A stretch of 64,000 nt of DNA from Carboxylicivirga mesophila (lineage in GTDB: Bacteria; Bacteroidota; Bacteroidia; Bacteroidales; Marinilabiliaceae). A model generated the notes under the pieces. That model ran no database searches. It saw only the letters and a program-made list of their open reading frames with translations, and was not told the DNA's origin. The translations under genes and the position numbers were made by a program. Each line of letters begins with the position of its first letter. Position 1 is the first letter of the stretch. Of the stretch, positions 7,723 through 15,986 are shown in pieces. Location of the stretch: positions 1-64,000 of the forward strand of contig NZ_JAGUCN010000012.1 of NCBI RefSeq assembly GCF_018271975.1, in the 5' to 3' direction.

Positions 7723-8481
7723 ATGACTCATTTCAAGTCTACTAAACCAGCCAGTATGATAGCATCAAAAATTCAGGAGATAAGCACCTTTTGTAAGGCC
7801 AACGCCAGCGATGAGGTGGTTAAGAAATACACCCGTTACTTCAAAGAAGGATTTGATGGTTACGGTATTGAGCAAAAAGTGTTTGAGCAGCAGCGCGATG
7901 CCTGGATAGAGCACTGGCAAGCTGAAATGACACTGGCCGATTACCTCGACCTGGGCGATGAGCTGTTTAAGCATGGCCGCTACGAAGAGAAATCCTTTGC
8001 TATTGCCTTTGTGCACTCACAGCGGGCCCATTATACCAAAGATACCTTTAACCGAATCGGCAAATGGTTCACTTATGGTATTGATAACTGGGCCACCACC
8101 GATGTGCTGTGTATGCTCGTGCTATCCGGCTTTTTATTTGATAATATCATTAGCCTCGATGAGTTGAAAAGCTGGCATACCTCTTCGTCAGAATGGCAGC
8201 GGAGGGTTATACCTGTTACATTGGTTGAACTGGCCAAAAAAGAGCTGAGGCCGGCAGATGCATTTGATTGTATTGAGCCACTAATGCTTGATGATTCGGA
8301 GTATGTGCAAAAAGGCATTGGTACATTGCTGCGTACACTGTGGAAAAAGCATCCTGCCGAAGTTGAAGCTTTTCTTTTGAACTGGAAAGACCAGTGCGGA
8401 CGCCTGATTGTACAATATGCCACCGAGAAAATGGATAAGGAATATCGCAAACAGTTTCGAAAAGCAAAACTACCCACCTGA
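7723..8481 (+). CDS. DNA alkylation repair (AlkC/AlkD-like HEAT) protein
   Basis: A 252-residue all-helical protein resembling the DNA alkylation repair family, HEAT-like glycosylases that remove cationic alkylated bases. The reading frame opens at 7657, but AAGGA at 7711-7715 with a 7-base spacing to ATG 7723 fixes the start and avoids overlap with the lipoprotein gene. Supporting segments are WIEHWQAEMTLADYLDLGDELFKHGRYEEKSFAI (the family's N-terminal HEAT pairs) and WATTDVLCMLV. The C-terminus is KK/R-rich. Whether it keeps the catalytic Asp/Trp set cannot be decided by eye. Confidence 0.75.
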   Translation: MTHFKSTKPASMIASKIQEISTFCKANASDEVVKKYTRYFKEGFDGYGIEQKVFEQQRDAWIEHWQAEMTLADYLDLGDELFKHGRYEEKSFAIAFVHSQRAHYTKDTFNRIGKWFTYGIDNWATTDVLCMLVLSGFLFDNIISLDELKSWHTSSSEWQRRVIPVTLVELAKKELRPADAFDCIEPLMLDDSEYVQKGIGTLLRTLWKKHPAEVEAFLLNWKDQCGRLIVQYATEKMDKEYRKQFRKAKLPT

Positions 8482-8582
8482 AGCATAATTTTGGGTGTAT
8501 GATACCAATAAGGTACTGATTTTGATTGACGTGGCTATTGAATGGGCTTAACTTTGCTGTTAGATTGTTGACACCCTTAGTA

Positions 8583-9527
8583 ATGGCTGCAGAAATAATA
8601 AACGGAGCAGGTTTTCAGCAACAGGTTTTTGCTGAAATACAGGCAGAGGTAAGCGCTATGCAGCGCCAGCACCAGCCAACACCCGGTATCGCATTTATTG
8701 CATTTGTTGACCACCTGCCGTTGATGAAATATACTATACCACTTCATACAGAAGCCGCTCGTGCCCTTGGTTTTCAGGTGTCTCTCGAGACATGTTCCGC
8801 CTCATCAGGTGAAGAGGCTATGCTAAAAGTTATTGAGCAACTCAATGCAGATGAGTCTGTACATGCCATTGTTTTACTTCAGCCGGTACCAAAGCACATT
8901 AATGCCATAAATCTGATTAAGCATATCAACAGCAGCAAGGAGGTGGAAGGATTTCATCCCCAGAATATATTGGCTACGCAGGTGCATGGAGTGTTTGGTA
9001 CCCGTTATCCGATGTGTTTGCCCATGGCCTTTTTCGAGCTGTTTAAATATGCCGGTATTAAGGTAGAGCGCGGGCAGGAATTTGTGTTTGTGGCTGATCA
9101 GGATTTCATATCCAATCCTTTCAGAAGTCTGATACTTAAAACGGCATCGCTGCAGGTTATCCCGCAAGGTTGTTCTTATACGCTTGTTAATGCAGATAAT
9201 GAGCGAATAGAAGACTACTGTAAGCGAGCCGATTATCTGTTTGTTGTAAGCGAGCAGCCCGAGTTTGTAAAGCCCGAATGGTTGAAAAAAGGCGTTTGCA
9301 TTATTGATATCTATTCAAATCTGGTTAAAGAGGTGGCTAGTAAGAAAAATCCAGATGTTATGATACCCGTCATCAGGGGAGGTGTTAGTAAAGAGGCAGT
9401 AATGCCAGTTGCAGGTAAGATTGCACCCTGTCCGGGTGGCTTGATGCCGGTGTTATTGGCTGTTTTGCTGCGCAATGCCTTAAATGCCTGTAAATACCAA
9501 TTGAGCCATACATCTATGCTTTCCTAA
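8583..9527 (+). CDS. divergent FolD-like protein
   Basis: A 314-residue homologue of FolD, the methylenetetrahydrofolate dehydrogenase/cyclohydrolase. The ATG at 8583 gives the usual FolD opening (MAAEIINGAGFQQQV). The fold-level landmarks are there: AIVLLQPVP, KEVEGFHPQN, a Rossmann-like FVFVADQDF and a terminal APCPGGLMPV. Key positions are altered. The lysine that is catalytic in FolD (K54 in E. coli, in the Y-x3-K motif) falls on His or Leu, KDVDGFHP has become KEVEGFHP, the PCTPxG loop is lost, and GxSxIVGRP is replaced by ADQDFISNP. It may have lost one or both activities or use another substrate. A normal FolD elsewhere in the genome would be expected. Confidence 0.75.
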   Translation: MAAEIINGAGFQQQVFAEIQAEVSAMQRQHQPTPGIAFIAFVDHLPLMKYTIPLHTEAARALGFQVSLETCSASSGEEAMLKVIEQLNADESVHAIVLLQPVPKHINAINLIKHINSSKEVEGFHPQNILATQVHGVFGTRYPMCLPMAFFELFKYAGIKVERGQEFVFVADQDFISNPFRSLILKTASLQVIPQGCSYTLVNADNERIEDYCKRADYLFVVSEQPEFVKPEWLKKGVCIIDIYSNLVKEVASKKNPDVMIPVIRGGVSKEAVMPVAGKIAPCPGGLMPVLLAVLLRNALNACKYQLSHTSMLS

Positions 9528-9547
9528 TGTTTGATGATATTACCTGT

Positions 9548-9582
9548 AACCTGAGTTCGACCTAAAATTTTGAACTCAGGTT
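9548..9582 (+). terminator. hairpin after FolD-like gene
   Basis: AACCTGAGTTC (9548-9558) and GAACTCAGGTT (9572-9582) form a perfect 11-bp stem with a 13-base loop, just downstream of the FolD-like stop. No long T-run follows, so it may end transcription weakly or protect the 3' end. Confidence 0.5.
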
Positions 9583-9745
9583 TGCAGTACCTGTGATTTC
9601 AAAGCCTCTTCACCAGTTTTTTGCCAGGCTCAAACAAGCCCGGTGAATATCAGGATTCGATATTATTCCTATTTTTGATATCATGCTTATGATGCTGGTT
9701 GGCATTTTATCAGCATTTTTATCACACATTATTAATTACACACAC

Positions 9746-11215
9746 ATGAAAAGAAGTAGTTTAGTCAGAGGCCGTGTGCTTCTACTGTTCGTATTGGTAG
9801 GCTCTTGGCTCACCAGTGCCTTTGCCGAAGTTAAATTACCAGCTATTGTATCGTCAAATATGGTGCTGCAGCGCAATGTCACCGTCAAGCTGTGGGGCTG
9901 GGCCGATGCCAATGAGAAAATTACCATTCAGGTATCGTGGCAGACAGGCAGTAACAAAGTAGTGGCCGATGAGAAAGGTAACTGGCAACTGGCCGTTACA
10001 ACAACCGATAGTAAGGCACCGCAGACCATCAGTATTAAAAGCAAAGAATCAGACATCAGGTTGGACAATGTGCTGTTTGGTGAAGTGTGGCTATGTTCGG
10101 GCCAGTCAAACATGCAGCAACCCCTAAAAGGCTATATGGGTCAACCCACCTTTGAGGGACCAATGACTATTGCTAAAGCCAATAATCCCAACCTGCGACT
10201 TTTTACGGTTAATCGTAAAGCGGCAAAGTCACCTTTAAATGATGTAGCTGAATATGTTGGTTGGCAGGCAGCCAATGCTGCCAGTGTAGCTGATTTTAGT
10301 GCAGTGGCCTATTTCTTTGGGCAGCAATTGCAGGAAATACTTGATGTGCCGGTTGGACTAATACATACCTCCTGGGGAGGCAGTGCCATACAAGCCTGGA
10401 TAAGTGAGGAGGCTATTAGCGCGTTTCAAACGGTTAACCTTGATGAGGTGGATTTAAGCCAACGCACCAATCAGATACCAACGGCTTTATTCAATGCGAT
10501 GATCAATCCTTTAACTTCGTATGCAATAAAAGGGGTGTTGTGGTACCAAGGCGAAAGTAATCGTCTGGAGCCTGAAAAATATAAGGACTTTCTCCCTGCT
10601 ATGGTGCAGGATTGGCGCAGTCGCTGGGAGCTGGGTGACTTTCCTTTTTATTACGTGCAGATTGCACCATTTATGTATGGTAAGGATAATGAGGTGTTTC
10701 AAAGTACCGAGAATTCTGCATTTATCAGGGAGGCACAGTTACAGTGTCTGGATCTGATTCCTAACTCGGGCATAGCGGTTACCATGGATATTGGCGATGA
10801 TCACTGCATTCATCCGCCAAAGAAAAAAGAAGTGGCCGACCGTTTGTTATTCAATGCTCTGCATCATACTTACGGTTATCAGACTGTTGACTATTCGGGG
10901 CCTGTTTTTAGCAATCAGATAGCTGAAAATGGCGGTCTCCTGCTGGAATTTAAACAGGCTGAGTTGGGTGTGTTTGCCTACGATGAACTGGCAGGATTTG
11001 AGATAGCTGGTGAAGATAAGGTGTTCCATCCGGCTAAGGCCAGCATTGTTAAGCGTAAGCAGGTGTTTGTGATGAGCGACTCTGTGCCTCACCCGGTAGC
11101 AGTTCGTTATGCCTGGCGAAACTGGGTGAATGGTACCCTCTTTGACTCCAACTTACTGCCGGCTTCATCTTTCAGAACAGATGATTGGGATGATGCTACT
11201 AGAGTTGAGTATTAA
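9746..11215 (+). CDS. sialate O-acetylesterase (SGNH family)
   Basis: A 489-residue exported esterase, family sialate 9-O-acetylesterase (DUF303/SASA). The ATG at 9746 gives a signal peptide ending near residue 27 (SAFA). An N-terminal beta-sandwich (LPAIVSSNMVLQRN) precedes the catalytic domain. The family GQSNM carries the nucleophile Ser (about S121), VLWYQGESN is present, and the acid/base pair lies in DDHCIHPPKK. Family enzymes remove O-acetyl groups from sialic acids or acetylated xylans and pectins. With the fucosidase 2 kb downstream this suggests work on decorated glycans. The terminator at 11262 shows that it is transcribed apart from the next gene. Confidence 0.9.
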   Translation: MKRSSLVRGRVLLLFVLVGSWLTSAFAEVKLPAIVSSNMVLQRNVTVKLWGWADANEKITIQVSWQTGSNKVVADEKGNWQLAVTTTDSKAPQTISIKSKESDIRLDNVLFGEVWLCSGQSNMQQPLKGYMGQPTFEGPMTIAKANNPNLRLFTVNRKAAKSPLNDVAEYVGWQAANAASVADFSAVAYFFGQQLQEILDVPVGLIHTSWGGSAIQAWISEEAISAFQTVNLDEVDLSQRTNQIPTALFNAMINPLTSYAIKGVLWYQGESNRLEPEKYKDFLPAMVQDWRSRWELGDFPFYYVQIAPFMYGKDNEVFQSTENSAFIREAQLQCLDLIPNSGIAVTMDIGDDHCIHPPKKKEVADRLLFNALHHTYGYQTVDYSGPVFSNQIAENGGLLLEFKQAELGVFAYDELAGFEIAGEDKVFHPAKASIVKRKQVFVMSDSVPHPVAVRYAWRNWVNGTLFDSNLLPASSFRTDDWDDATRVEY

Positions 11216-11261
11216 ACCTTCTATTATTGAATCAATAATTAATAGCATACAAACTTTATAG

Positions 11262-11299
11262 GCCCTATCTGGTACGAAATGTGCAGGATGGGGCTTTTT
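11262..11299 (+). terminator. intrinsic terminator after acetylesterase
   Basis: GCCCTATCT (11262-11270) pairs with GGATGGGGC (11286-11294) with two G-T pairs, followed by TTTTT at 11295-11299. The remainder of the gap to 11510 shows nothing else convincing. Confidence 0.6.
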
Positions 11300-11510
11300 G
11301 CAGGGATAATAATAATGACCAGAAGTAAACAATAATCCTCTGTTGGCCATTGATTGACAGGATAAAAGCAAATGATGACCACCACATATGTTTTAAAGGG
11401 GTATAGGTTTGTTAATCTGGCAGTGCTTTCACCTCATTGCGCTTTAAAATATCACTAATCTGTTTAATTTAGTGGAGCTTGAACAGACAAACCAAAACCT
11501 GGTATCTAAT

Positions 11511-12089
11511 ATGAGTAAATCATCTGTCCCCAAACCTATAAACAACAAAGCGCTGTTGGTTATTGATATGCAGAAAGGGTCATTTACACCCGCCACACCC
11601 AGGCATGATGCCCGCGGAGTAATTGAGCGAATCAATTGTTTGGCAGAGTTATTCAGGCAATCAGGGCACACCATCATCTTTATTCAACACGATGGGACTG
11701 GTTCGGGTGAGTTTGAAAAGGGTAGCCACTCGTGGGAACTATTAGATGAGTTGGTGGTTGGTACAGACGACGTGCTGGTTGATAAATATGCCAATGATGT
11801 GTTTTACCAGTCTCAATTACAGCACCTCCTCAGCACCAGAGGTATAACAGAACTGTATATGGCCGGTTGTGCTACTGATTTTTGTGTTGAAGCCACTATC
11901 CAATCTGCCTTGGTGAAAGACTATCAGGTGACAGTTCTTGGTGATGCTCATACAACAGCTGACAGGCCTCACTTAAAGGCTGATAAAATAATTGAGCATT
12001 ATAATTGGGTGTGGCAAAATATGATTCCAACTAAAGGACGGGTGGAGGTGAAGTCATCGGGGCAGGTGATGGAAGAAACAGGTATTTAG
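11511..12089 (+). CDS. isochorismatase-family cysteine hydrolase
   Basis: A 192-residue member of the isochorismatase-like hydrolase family (pfam00857). The catalytic triad is visible: D19 in LLVIDMQ, K92 in VDKYANDVF and C125 in GCATDFCVEAT. Family members include nicotinamidases and other amidases. The lack of the nicotinamidase metal-binding His pattern after the first strand argues for an uncharacterised amidohydrolase. A GTG upstream at 11472 is open but gives a weak N-terminus, so the ATG at 11511 is preferred. It lies 45 bases before marC, with no evident functional link. Confidence 0.88.
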   Translation: MSKSSVPKPINNKALLVIDMQKGSFTPATPRHDARGVIERINCLAELFRQSGHTIIFIQHDGTGSGEFEKGSHSWELLDELVVGTDDVLVDKYANDVFYQSQLQHLLSTRGITELYMAGCATDFCVEATIQSALVKDYQVTVLGDAHTTADRPHLKADKIIEHYNWVWQNMIPTKGRVEVKSSGQVMEETGI

Positions 12090-12134
12090 TGTGGCCTGTG
12101 CAGGTGTTTCAACTACAATTAAATTGAACTGAAG

Positions 12135-12746
12135 ATGATGAATGAGATTTTGACTGCTTTTATTACATTCTTCACAGTGATTGATCCGATTGGTACAATA
12201 CCTGTGTTTATTGCTGTTACAGCTAACGCTAAGGCGGCTGAAAAACGAAAGATGGCATTCACTGCTGCCTTAACAGCTGCTGGTGTGTTGTTATTCTTTA
12301 TTGTATTGGGCGAACTGATATTAAGCGCCATTGATATTCCATTGGCCACCTTCCAGATTGCTGGTGGAATTGTATTATTCCTGTTTGCGCTAACCATGAT
12401 ATTTGGTGAAAGTAAGCCGGAAGAAGAATTGTCGCACATCGATCAAAAAGATAACAAGGCGATATTTCCCCTGGCAATGCCTTCACTGGCAAGTCCCGGA
12501 GCTATACTGGCTGCCATTCTGCTCACCGAGAATAGTAAATACAGCTTTGCCGAACAGTCCCTGACAGCGCTGATGATGTTGCTGGTTGTCTTTATAGCAT
12601 GGGCGTTGATGGCCATGTCAAGCTATATCTTTAAATACATTGGTAATAGTGGGGCAGCAATCATCAGCCGGGTTATGGGACTTATTCTTTCAGCTGTGGC
12701 CGTAGCCAATATTTTGGGCGGTTTTAAAATCTACTTTAACTTATAA
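12135..12746 (+). CDS. MarC family membrane protein
   Basis: A 203-residue integral membrane protein of the MarC (UPF0056) family with about six spans. The landmarks are FFTVIDPIGTIPVF near the N-terminus, FQIAGGIVLFLFALTMIF, FPLAMPSLASPGAI and a C-terminal RVMGLILSAVAVANILGG. The function is unsettled. The old link to multiple antibiotic resistance in E. coli was not upheld, and transport is assumed. An ATG doublet at 12135/12138 makes the exact start uncertain by one codon. Length is typical. Confidence 0.92.
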   Translation: MMNEILTAFITFFTVIDPIGTIPVFIAVTANAKAAEKRKMAFTAALTAAGVLLFFIVLGELILSAIDIPLATFQIAGGIVLFLFALTMIFGESKPEEELSHIDQKDNKAIFPLAMPSLASPGAILAAILLTENSKYSFAEQSLTALMMLLVVFIAWALMAMSSYIFKYIGNSGAAIISRVMGLILSAVAVANILGGFKIYFNL

Positions 12747-12775
12747 CACCTAATACGATTCACATTTGGTTCTTT

Positions 12776-13357
12776 ATGAATATTAAAAACTTCCTGACCC
12801 TTGTTTTTGTGGCGCTGGCAACGTCTTTGCCGGCTCAAAATAGTTTTTACAGCCAGTTGGCCGATTCGGCATTTTTGCTCACCAGGCAGCATGTTATTTA
12901 CGATCCAACTTATTATTCAATTGATTATCCCAATGGTGATGTGCCAGCTGGCAGGGGTGTTTGTACCGATGTAGTTATCCGTGCCTATCGTATGTTTGAT
13001 ATTGATTTGCAGCAGCTGGTACATGAGGATATGAAGAATAATTTCGGACTATATTCCAAAAACTGGGGGCTCAGTCGGACGGATAGGAATATTGATCACC
13101 GACGGGTACCTAATCTCATGACCTTTTTTGAGAGGTATGGGACAGTGCTTGAAGTGTCGGACAGCGGCAATAATTATCAGCCGGGCGATATTGTGTGCTG
13201 GAACCTCGGAGGTGGATTGACGCACATTGGCATAGTATCCGATCATAAGTCGTCAGATGGTCGTCGATACAAGATTATACATAATATCGGAGGAGGACAG
13301 GTGCTCGAAGACTGTCTCTTTGCCTATAAGATAATAGGTCATTATCGTTATCATTAA
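12776..13357 (+). CDS. DUF1287 exported protein (NlpC/P60-like)
   Basis: A 193-residue exported protein. The signal peptide ends at about residue 20 (LPAQ). The DUF1287 core has a Cys in RGVCTDVVIRAY (C63), THIGIVSD with H150 and HNIGGG near residues 169-174, the Cys-His arrangement of NlpC/P60-type peptidases. YPxGDVPAGRGVCTDV is the family's signature. Likely role is in cell-wall peptide or amide hydrolysis in the periplasm. Thirty bases separate it from marC and 18 from the fucosidase, so a short operon is possible. Confidence 0.85.
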   Translation: MNIKNFLTLVFVALATSLPAQNSFYSQLADSAFLLTRQHVIYDPTYYSIDYPNGDVPAGRGVCTDVVIRAYRMFDIDLQQLVHEDMKNNFGLYSKNWGLSRTDRNIDHRRVPNLMTFFERYGTVLEVSDSGNNYQPGDIVCWNLGGGLTHIGIVSDHKSSDGRRYKIIHNIGGGQVLEDCLFAYKIIGHYRYH

Positions 13358-13375
13358 AAACTCAAATATTACACT

Positions 13376-14854
13376 ATGAAAAAAATTCTACTATTCGTTA
13401 CACTATCTGTTTTTTGCGTATTAGCCTCATCGCAGGCTGTATACGAAGATGAACGTTATGTACCCGAAACAGATCCGTTGGTTCTTGAAAAGATTCAGGA
13501 ATGGCAGGACCTGAAATTTGGATTATTAATGCACTGGGGAGCTTACAGCCAGTGGGGCATTGTTGAGTCCTGGTCTTTATGTCCTGAGGAGTATGGTTGG
13601 TGCGAACGCACTAAAGGTGCTAATCCAGATGATTATTTCGCCTATAAAAAGGAGTATGAAGGTCTGATAAAGACGTTTAATCCTACCAAATTCGACCCTG
13701 ACAAGTGGGCCGATGCAGCAGAAAAGGCAGGGATGAAATATGTCGTTTTTACCACCAAGCATCATGATGGCTTCTGTATGTTTGATTCTAAATACACCGA
13801 TTATAAAACTACAGGTGACGATTGCCCTTTTTCAACACATCCGAAGAAGAATATTGCCAAAGAGGTGTTTGAAGCTTTCAGAGGGCAAGGTATGTGGGCC
13901 GGTGCTTATTTTTCCAAGCCCGACTGGCATGTGGAGAGCTATTGGGATCCTAAGTATCCGCCACGTGACCGCAATGTCAATTATGAGCCCGAAGCTAATC
14001 CTGAGCGCTGGCAAGAGTTCATTGATTTTACCCATAACCAGATGCTGGAGCTGGTATCGGACTATGGAAAAATTGACATTATGTGGCTCGATGGTGGCTG
14101 GGTAGCAAAAACACCTAAAGATGAGATTACCAGTTGGTACGACAGGCAGCTTCAAAATAATGACAACGGCTATCTGAAACATCGCATTGTGAATCAGGAT
14201 ATAAAGATAGATGAGCTGGTAGTGAAGCTGAGGGAGAAGCAGCCGGGTTTGATAGTCGTGGATCGCGCTGTGCATGGAAAGAACCAAAACTACCTTACCC
14301 CTGAAAATCGAGTGCCTCACAAGGCTTTGCCTTATCCGTGGGAATCGTGTATCATTTCAGGTGGAGGATGGGCACATACCCCCAATGCCAAATACATGAG
14401 TGGCCGTGATGGTGTGCAGATGCTGGTGGATATTGTGGCCAAAGGAGGTAACCTCTTGCTCAATATTGCCCCAACTCCCGAGGGTGAGTGGCAACAAGGG
14501 GCTTACGATTTATTGGAAGAGTATGCCGCGTGGATGGCAGTTAACAGTGAGGCCATTTATAGTAGTAAAGTACTGGCTCCTTTTAAGGAAAACAATATCT
14601 GCATGACGCAGCAGGATAACGGGAATGCCTACTTTATGTACATGGCAGAAGAGGGAGAAAATAATATGCCTGCCACTATTACCATTACATCGCAGCAGCC
14701 TGCCAATGGGGCTGAGGTACATTTGCTGGGATATAATAAGCCATTGAAATGGAAGAAGGTGGATGATGGTTTCTCAGTATCGATACCAAAAGCATTAAGG
14801 CAAAAGCCACCATGTAACTATGTGTGGACACTTAAAGTGTCGAAGTTGAAGTAA
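13376..14854 (+). CDS. alpha-L-fucosidase (GH29)
   Basis: A 492-residue exported glycoside hydrolase of family 29, retaining alpha-L-fucosidase. Signal peptide about residues 1-20. The (beta/alpha)8 domain shows LKFGLLMHWGAYSQWG, the substrate-binding HHDGF (129-133) and the nucleophile D239 in KIDIMWLDGGW. It continues with AKGGNLLLNIAPTPEGEW and ends in a C-terminal beta-sandwich (about 410-492). The acid/base residue is variable in this family and not assigned. No SusC/SusD pair or sulfatase lies nearby, so this is not a classical polysaccharide-utilisation locus. Confidence 0.93.
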   Translation: MKKILLFVTLSVFCVLASSQAVYEDERYVPETDPLVLEKIQEWQDLKFGLLMHWGAYSQWGIVESWSLCPEEYGWCERTKGANPDDYFAYKKEYEGLIKTFNPTKFDPDKWADAAEKAGMKYVVFTTKHHDGFCMFDSKYTDYKTTGDDCPFSTHPKKNIAKEVFEAFRGQGMWAGAYFSKPDWHVESYWDPKYPPRDRNVNYEPEANPERWQEFIDFTHNQMLELVSDYGKIDIMWLDGGWVAKTPKDEITSWYDRQLQNNDNGYLKHRIVNQDIKIDELVVKLREKQPGLIVVDRAVHGKNQNYLTPENRVPHKALPYPWESCIISGGGWAHTPNAKYMSGRDGVQMLVDIVAKGGNLLLNIAPTPEGEWQQGAYDLLEEYAAWMAVNSEAIYSSKVLAPFKENNICMTQQDNGNAYFMYMAEEGENNMPATITITSQQPANGAEVHLLGYNKPLKWKKVDDGFSVSIPKALRQKPPCNYVWTLKVSKLK

Positions 14855-14883
14855 TAAACGAAAAAGGAAATAAATTTTATCAT

Positions 14884-14922
14884 ACTTCCCATTCAACTTT
14901 ACACTGCGGTTGAATGGGAAGT
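14884..14922. terminator. bidirectional hairpin between convergent genes
   Basis: ACTTCCCATTCAAC (14884-14897) and GTTGAATGGGAAGT (14909-14922) form a perfect 14-bp stem between the fucosidase and the oppositely oriented nitroreductase. Moderate T/A-rich flanks lie on both sides. Confidence 0.65.
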
Positions 14923-14936
14923 GTTGTATTTAGATG

Positions 14937-15488
14937 TTATACAAAACGCATTATCTCATCAATGCTTTTACGTGGTGTTGGTTGGGCATGTTCACCCTCT
15001 TCGTAGCCATATACAATAAGTGCTGCTACCGACTCTTCGTTGGGCAGGTTAACGATTTCTGATATCTTTTCATCATCAATCACACCAAAAATGCAGGTGC
15101 CAATGCCCTTGGCATGAGCTGCCAGGCAGAAGGTCTGACAAGCGATGCCCGCGTCAAATACTTCCCACACGTTGTTTTTCGATGGACTGTAGCTGCCTTT
15201 GGGAGTGTCCAGTTTTCCGCTTTTACCTTTAACAAAGCTTAGTACGGCTACCCCTTTGGCATTTTCCAGTGTTTTAATGTTGTATGAAAAGCCGTGAACA
15301 CCTTCATCTGCCAGGCGCTTAACGATAGATTCATCATCAACCAGAGTATAGCGGGCCACCTGGTAATTGGCCCATGATGGAGCCCAGCGGCTTAGTTCTA
15401 TGACTTCCCTCATTATCTCCCGATCAACTTTTTCATTTTTGTATTTACGCACGCTGCGGCGTTCTTTTAATAGTTCAATTGCATCCAT
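14937..15488 (-). CDS. nitroreductase family protein
   Basis: A 183-residue FMN-dependent nitroreductase-like oxidoreductase. The start at 15488 gives the family opening MDAIELLKERRSVRKYKNEKV, with the phosphate-binding RRSVRKY. WAPSWANYQVARY follows, and GIACQTFCLAAHAKGIGTCIFG and VAALIVYGY are the usual cofactor and dimer segments. Family enzymes reduce nitroaromatics, quinones or electrophiles with NAD(P)H. It is transcribed divergently from an HxlR regulator, the standard arrangement for quinone- or aldehyde-responsive nitroreductases, and is probably its target. Confidence 0.9.
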   Translation of the reverse strand: MDAIELLKERRSVRKYKNEKVDREIMREVIELSRWAPSWANYQVARYTLVDDESIVKRLADEGVHGFSYNIKTLENAKGVAVLSFVKGKSGKLDTPKGSYSPSKNNVWEVFDAGIACQTFCLAAHAKGIGTCIFGVIDDEKISEIVNLPNEESVAALIVYGYEEGEHAQPTPRKSIDEIMRFV

Positions 15489-15507
15489 GGTTTGTCTTTT
15501 ATATCTG

Positions 15508-15585
15508 TTTTGGGGCAAAAGTATTTTATATATATCTTTGAGTCAAGTACCTACTGAAATGGTATATAGTATCTAGAAAGGTACT
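15508..15585. promoter_or_regulatory. divergent promoters and HxlR operator candidate
   Basis: Rightward promoter: TTTTG (15508-15512), 20-base spacer, TATCTTTG (15533-15540) toward hxlR. Leftward promoter for the nitroreductase: TACTTTTG on the minus strand (15516-15523), 20-base spacer, TTG (15544-15546). An inverted repeat AGTACCT (15546-15552)/AGGTACT (15579-15585) starts at the leftward -33 element and covers the rightward start region. A regulator bound there could control both genes. The promoter elements match the Bacteroidota consensus; the operator assignment is inference. Confidence 0.65.
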
Positions 15586-15628
15586 AATGCAGATAATAAG
15601 ATAGATAGAGTGGAATTAAACCTGAAGT

Positions 15629-15967
15629 ATGATAAAAAAAGATACTATTCCCCCGGTTTGTGCCCTTGATTATGCCTTCAGAAGAATAGGCGGCAAGCAC
15701 AAGGCACGTATTTTATGGTATATCTTTAAGCAGGATAATGTAATGCGTTATGGAGAGTTGAAAAAGCGCATTCAGAACATTACCTCTAAGATGCTGACCC
15801 AAACTTTGCGCGAACTGGAAGAGGATGGTTTGCTTAACCGGAAAGTATATGCGCAGGTACCGCCCAAAGTGGAATATTCGCTAACAACTACCGGCATGGA
15901 GCTCATCCCTTTTATCGACCATATTGGTGCATGGGGACGTAAGCAAATGGAAAAGGAAAGTCAATAG
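15629..15967 (+). CDS. HxlR-family transcriptional regulator
   Basis: A 112-residue winged-helix regulator of the HxlR family (YodB, CatR, HypR types). An N-terminal Cys11 in PPVCALDYAFRRIGGKHKARILW sits where redox-sensing members carry their thiol. The DNA-binding helix is RYGELKKRIQNITSKMLTQTLRELEEDGL and the wing is VEYSLTTTGM. It is divergent from the nitroreductase and probably controls it and itself through the palindrome at 15546-15585. An AraC gene begins 19 bases downstream and may be cotranscribed. Confidence 0.92.
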   Translation: MIKKDTIPPVCALDYAFRRIGGKHKARILWYIFKQDNVMRYGELKKRIQNITSKMLTQTLRELEEDGLLNRKVYAQVPPKVEYSLTTTGMELIPFIDHIGAWGRKQMEKESQ

Positions 15968-15986
15968 GCCATGTATCAGCATAATC

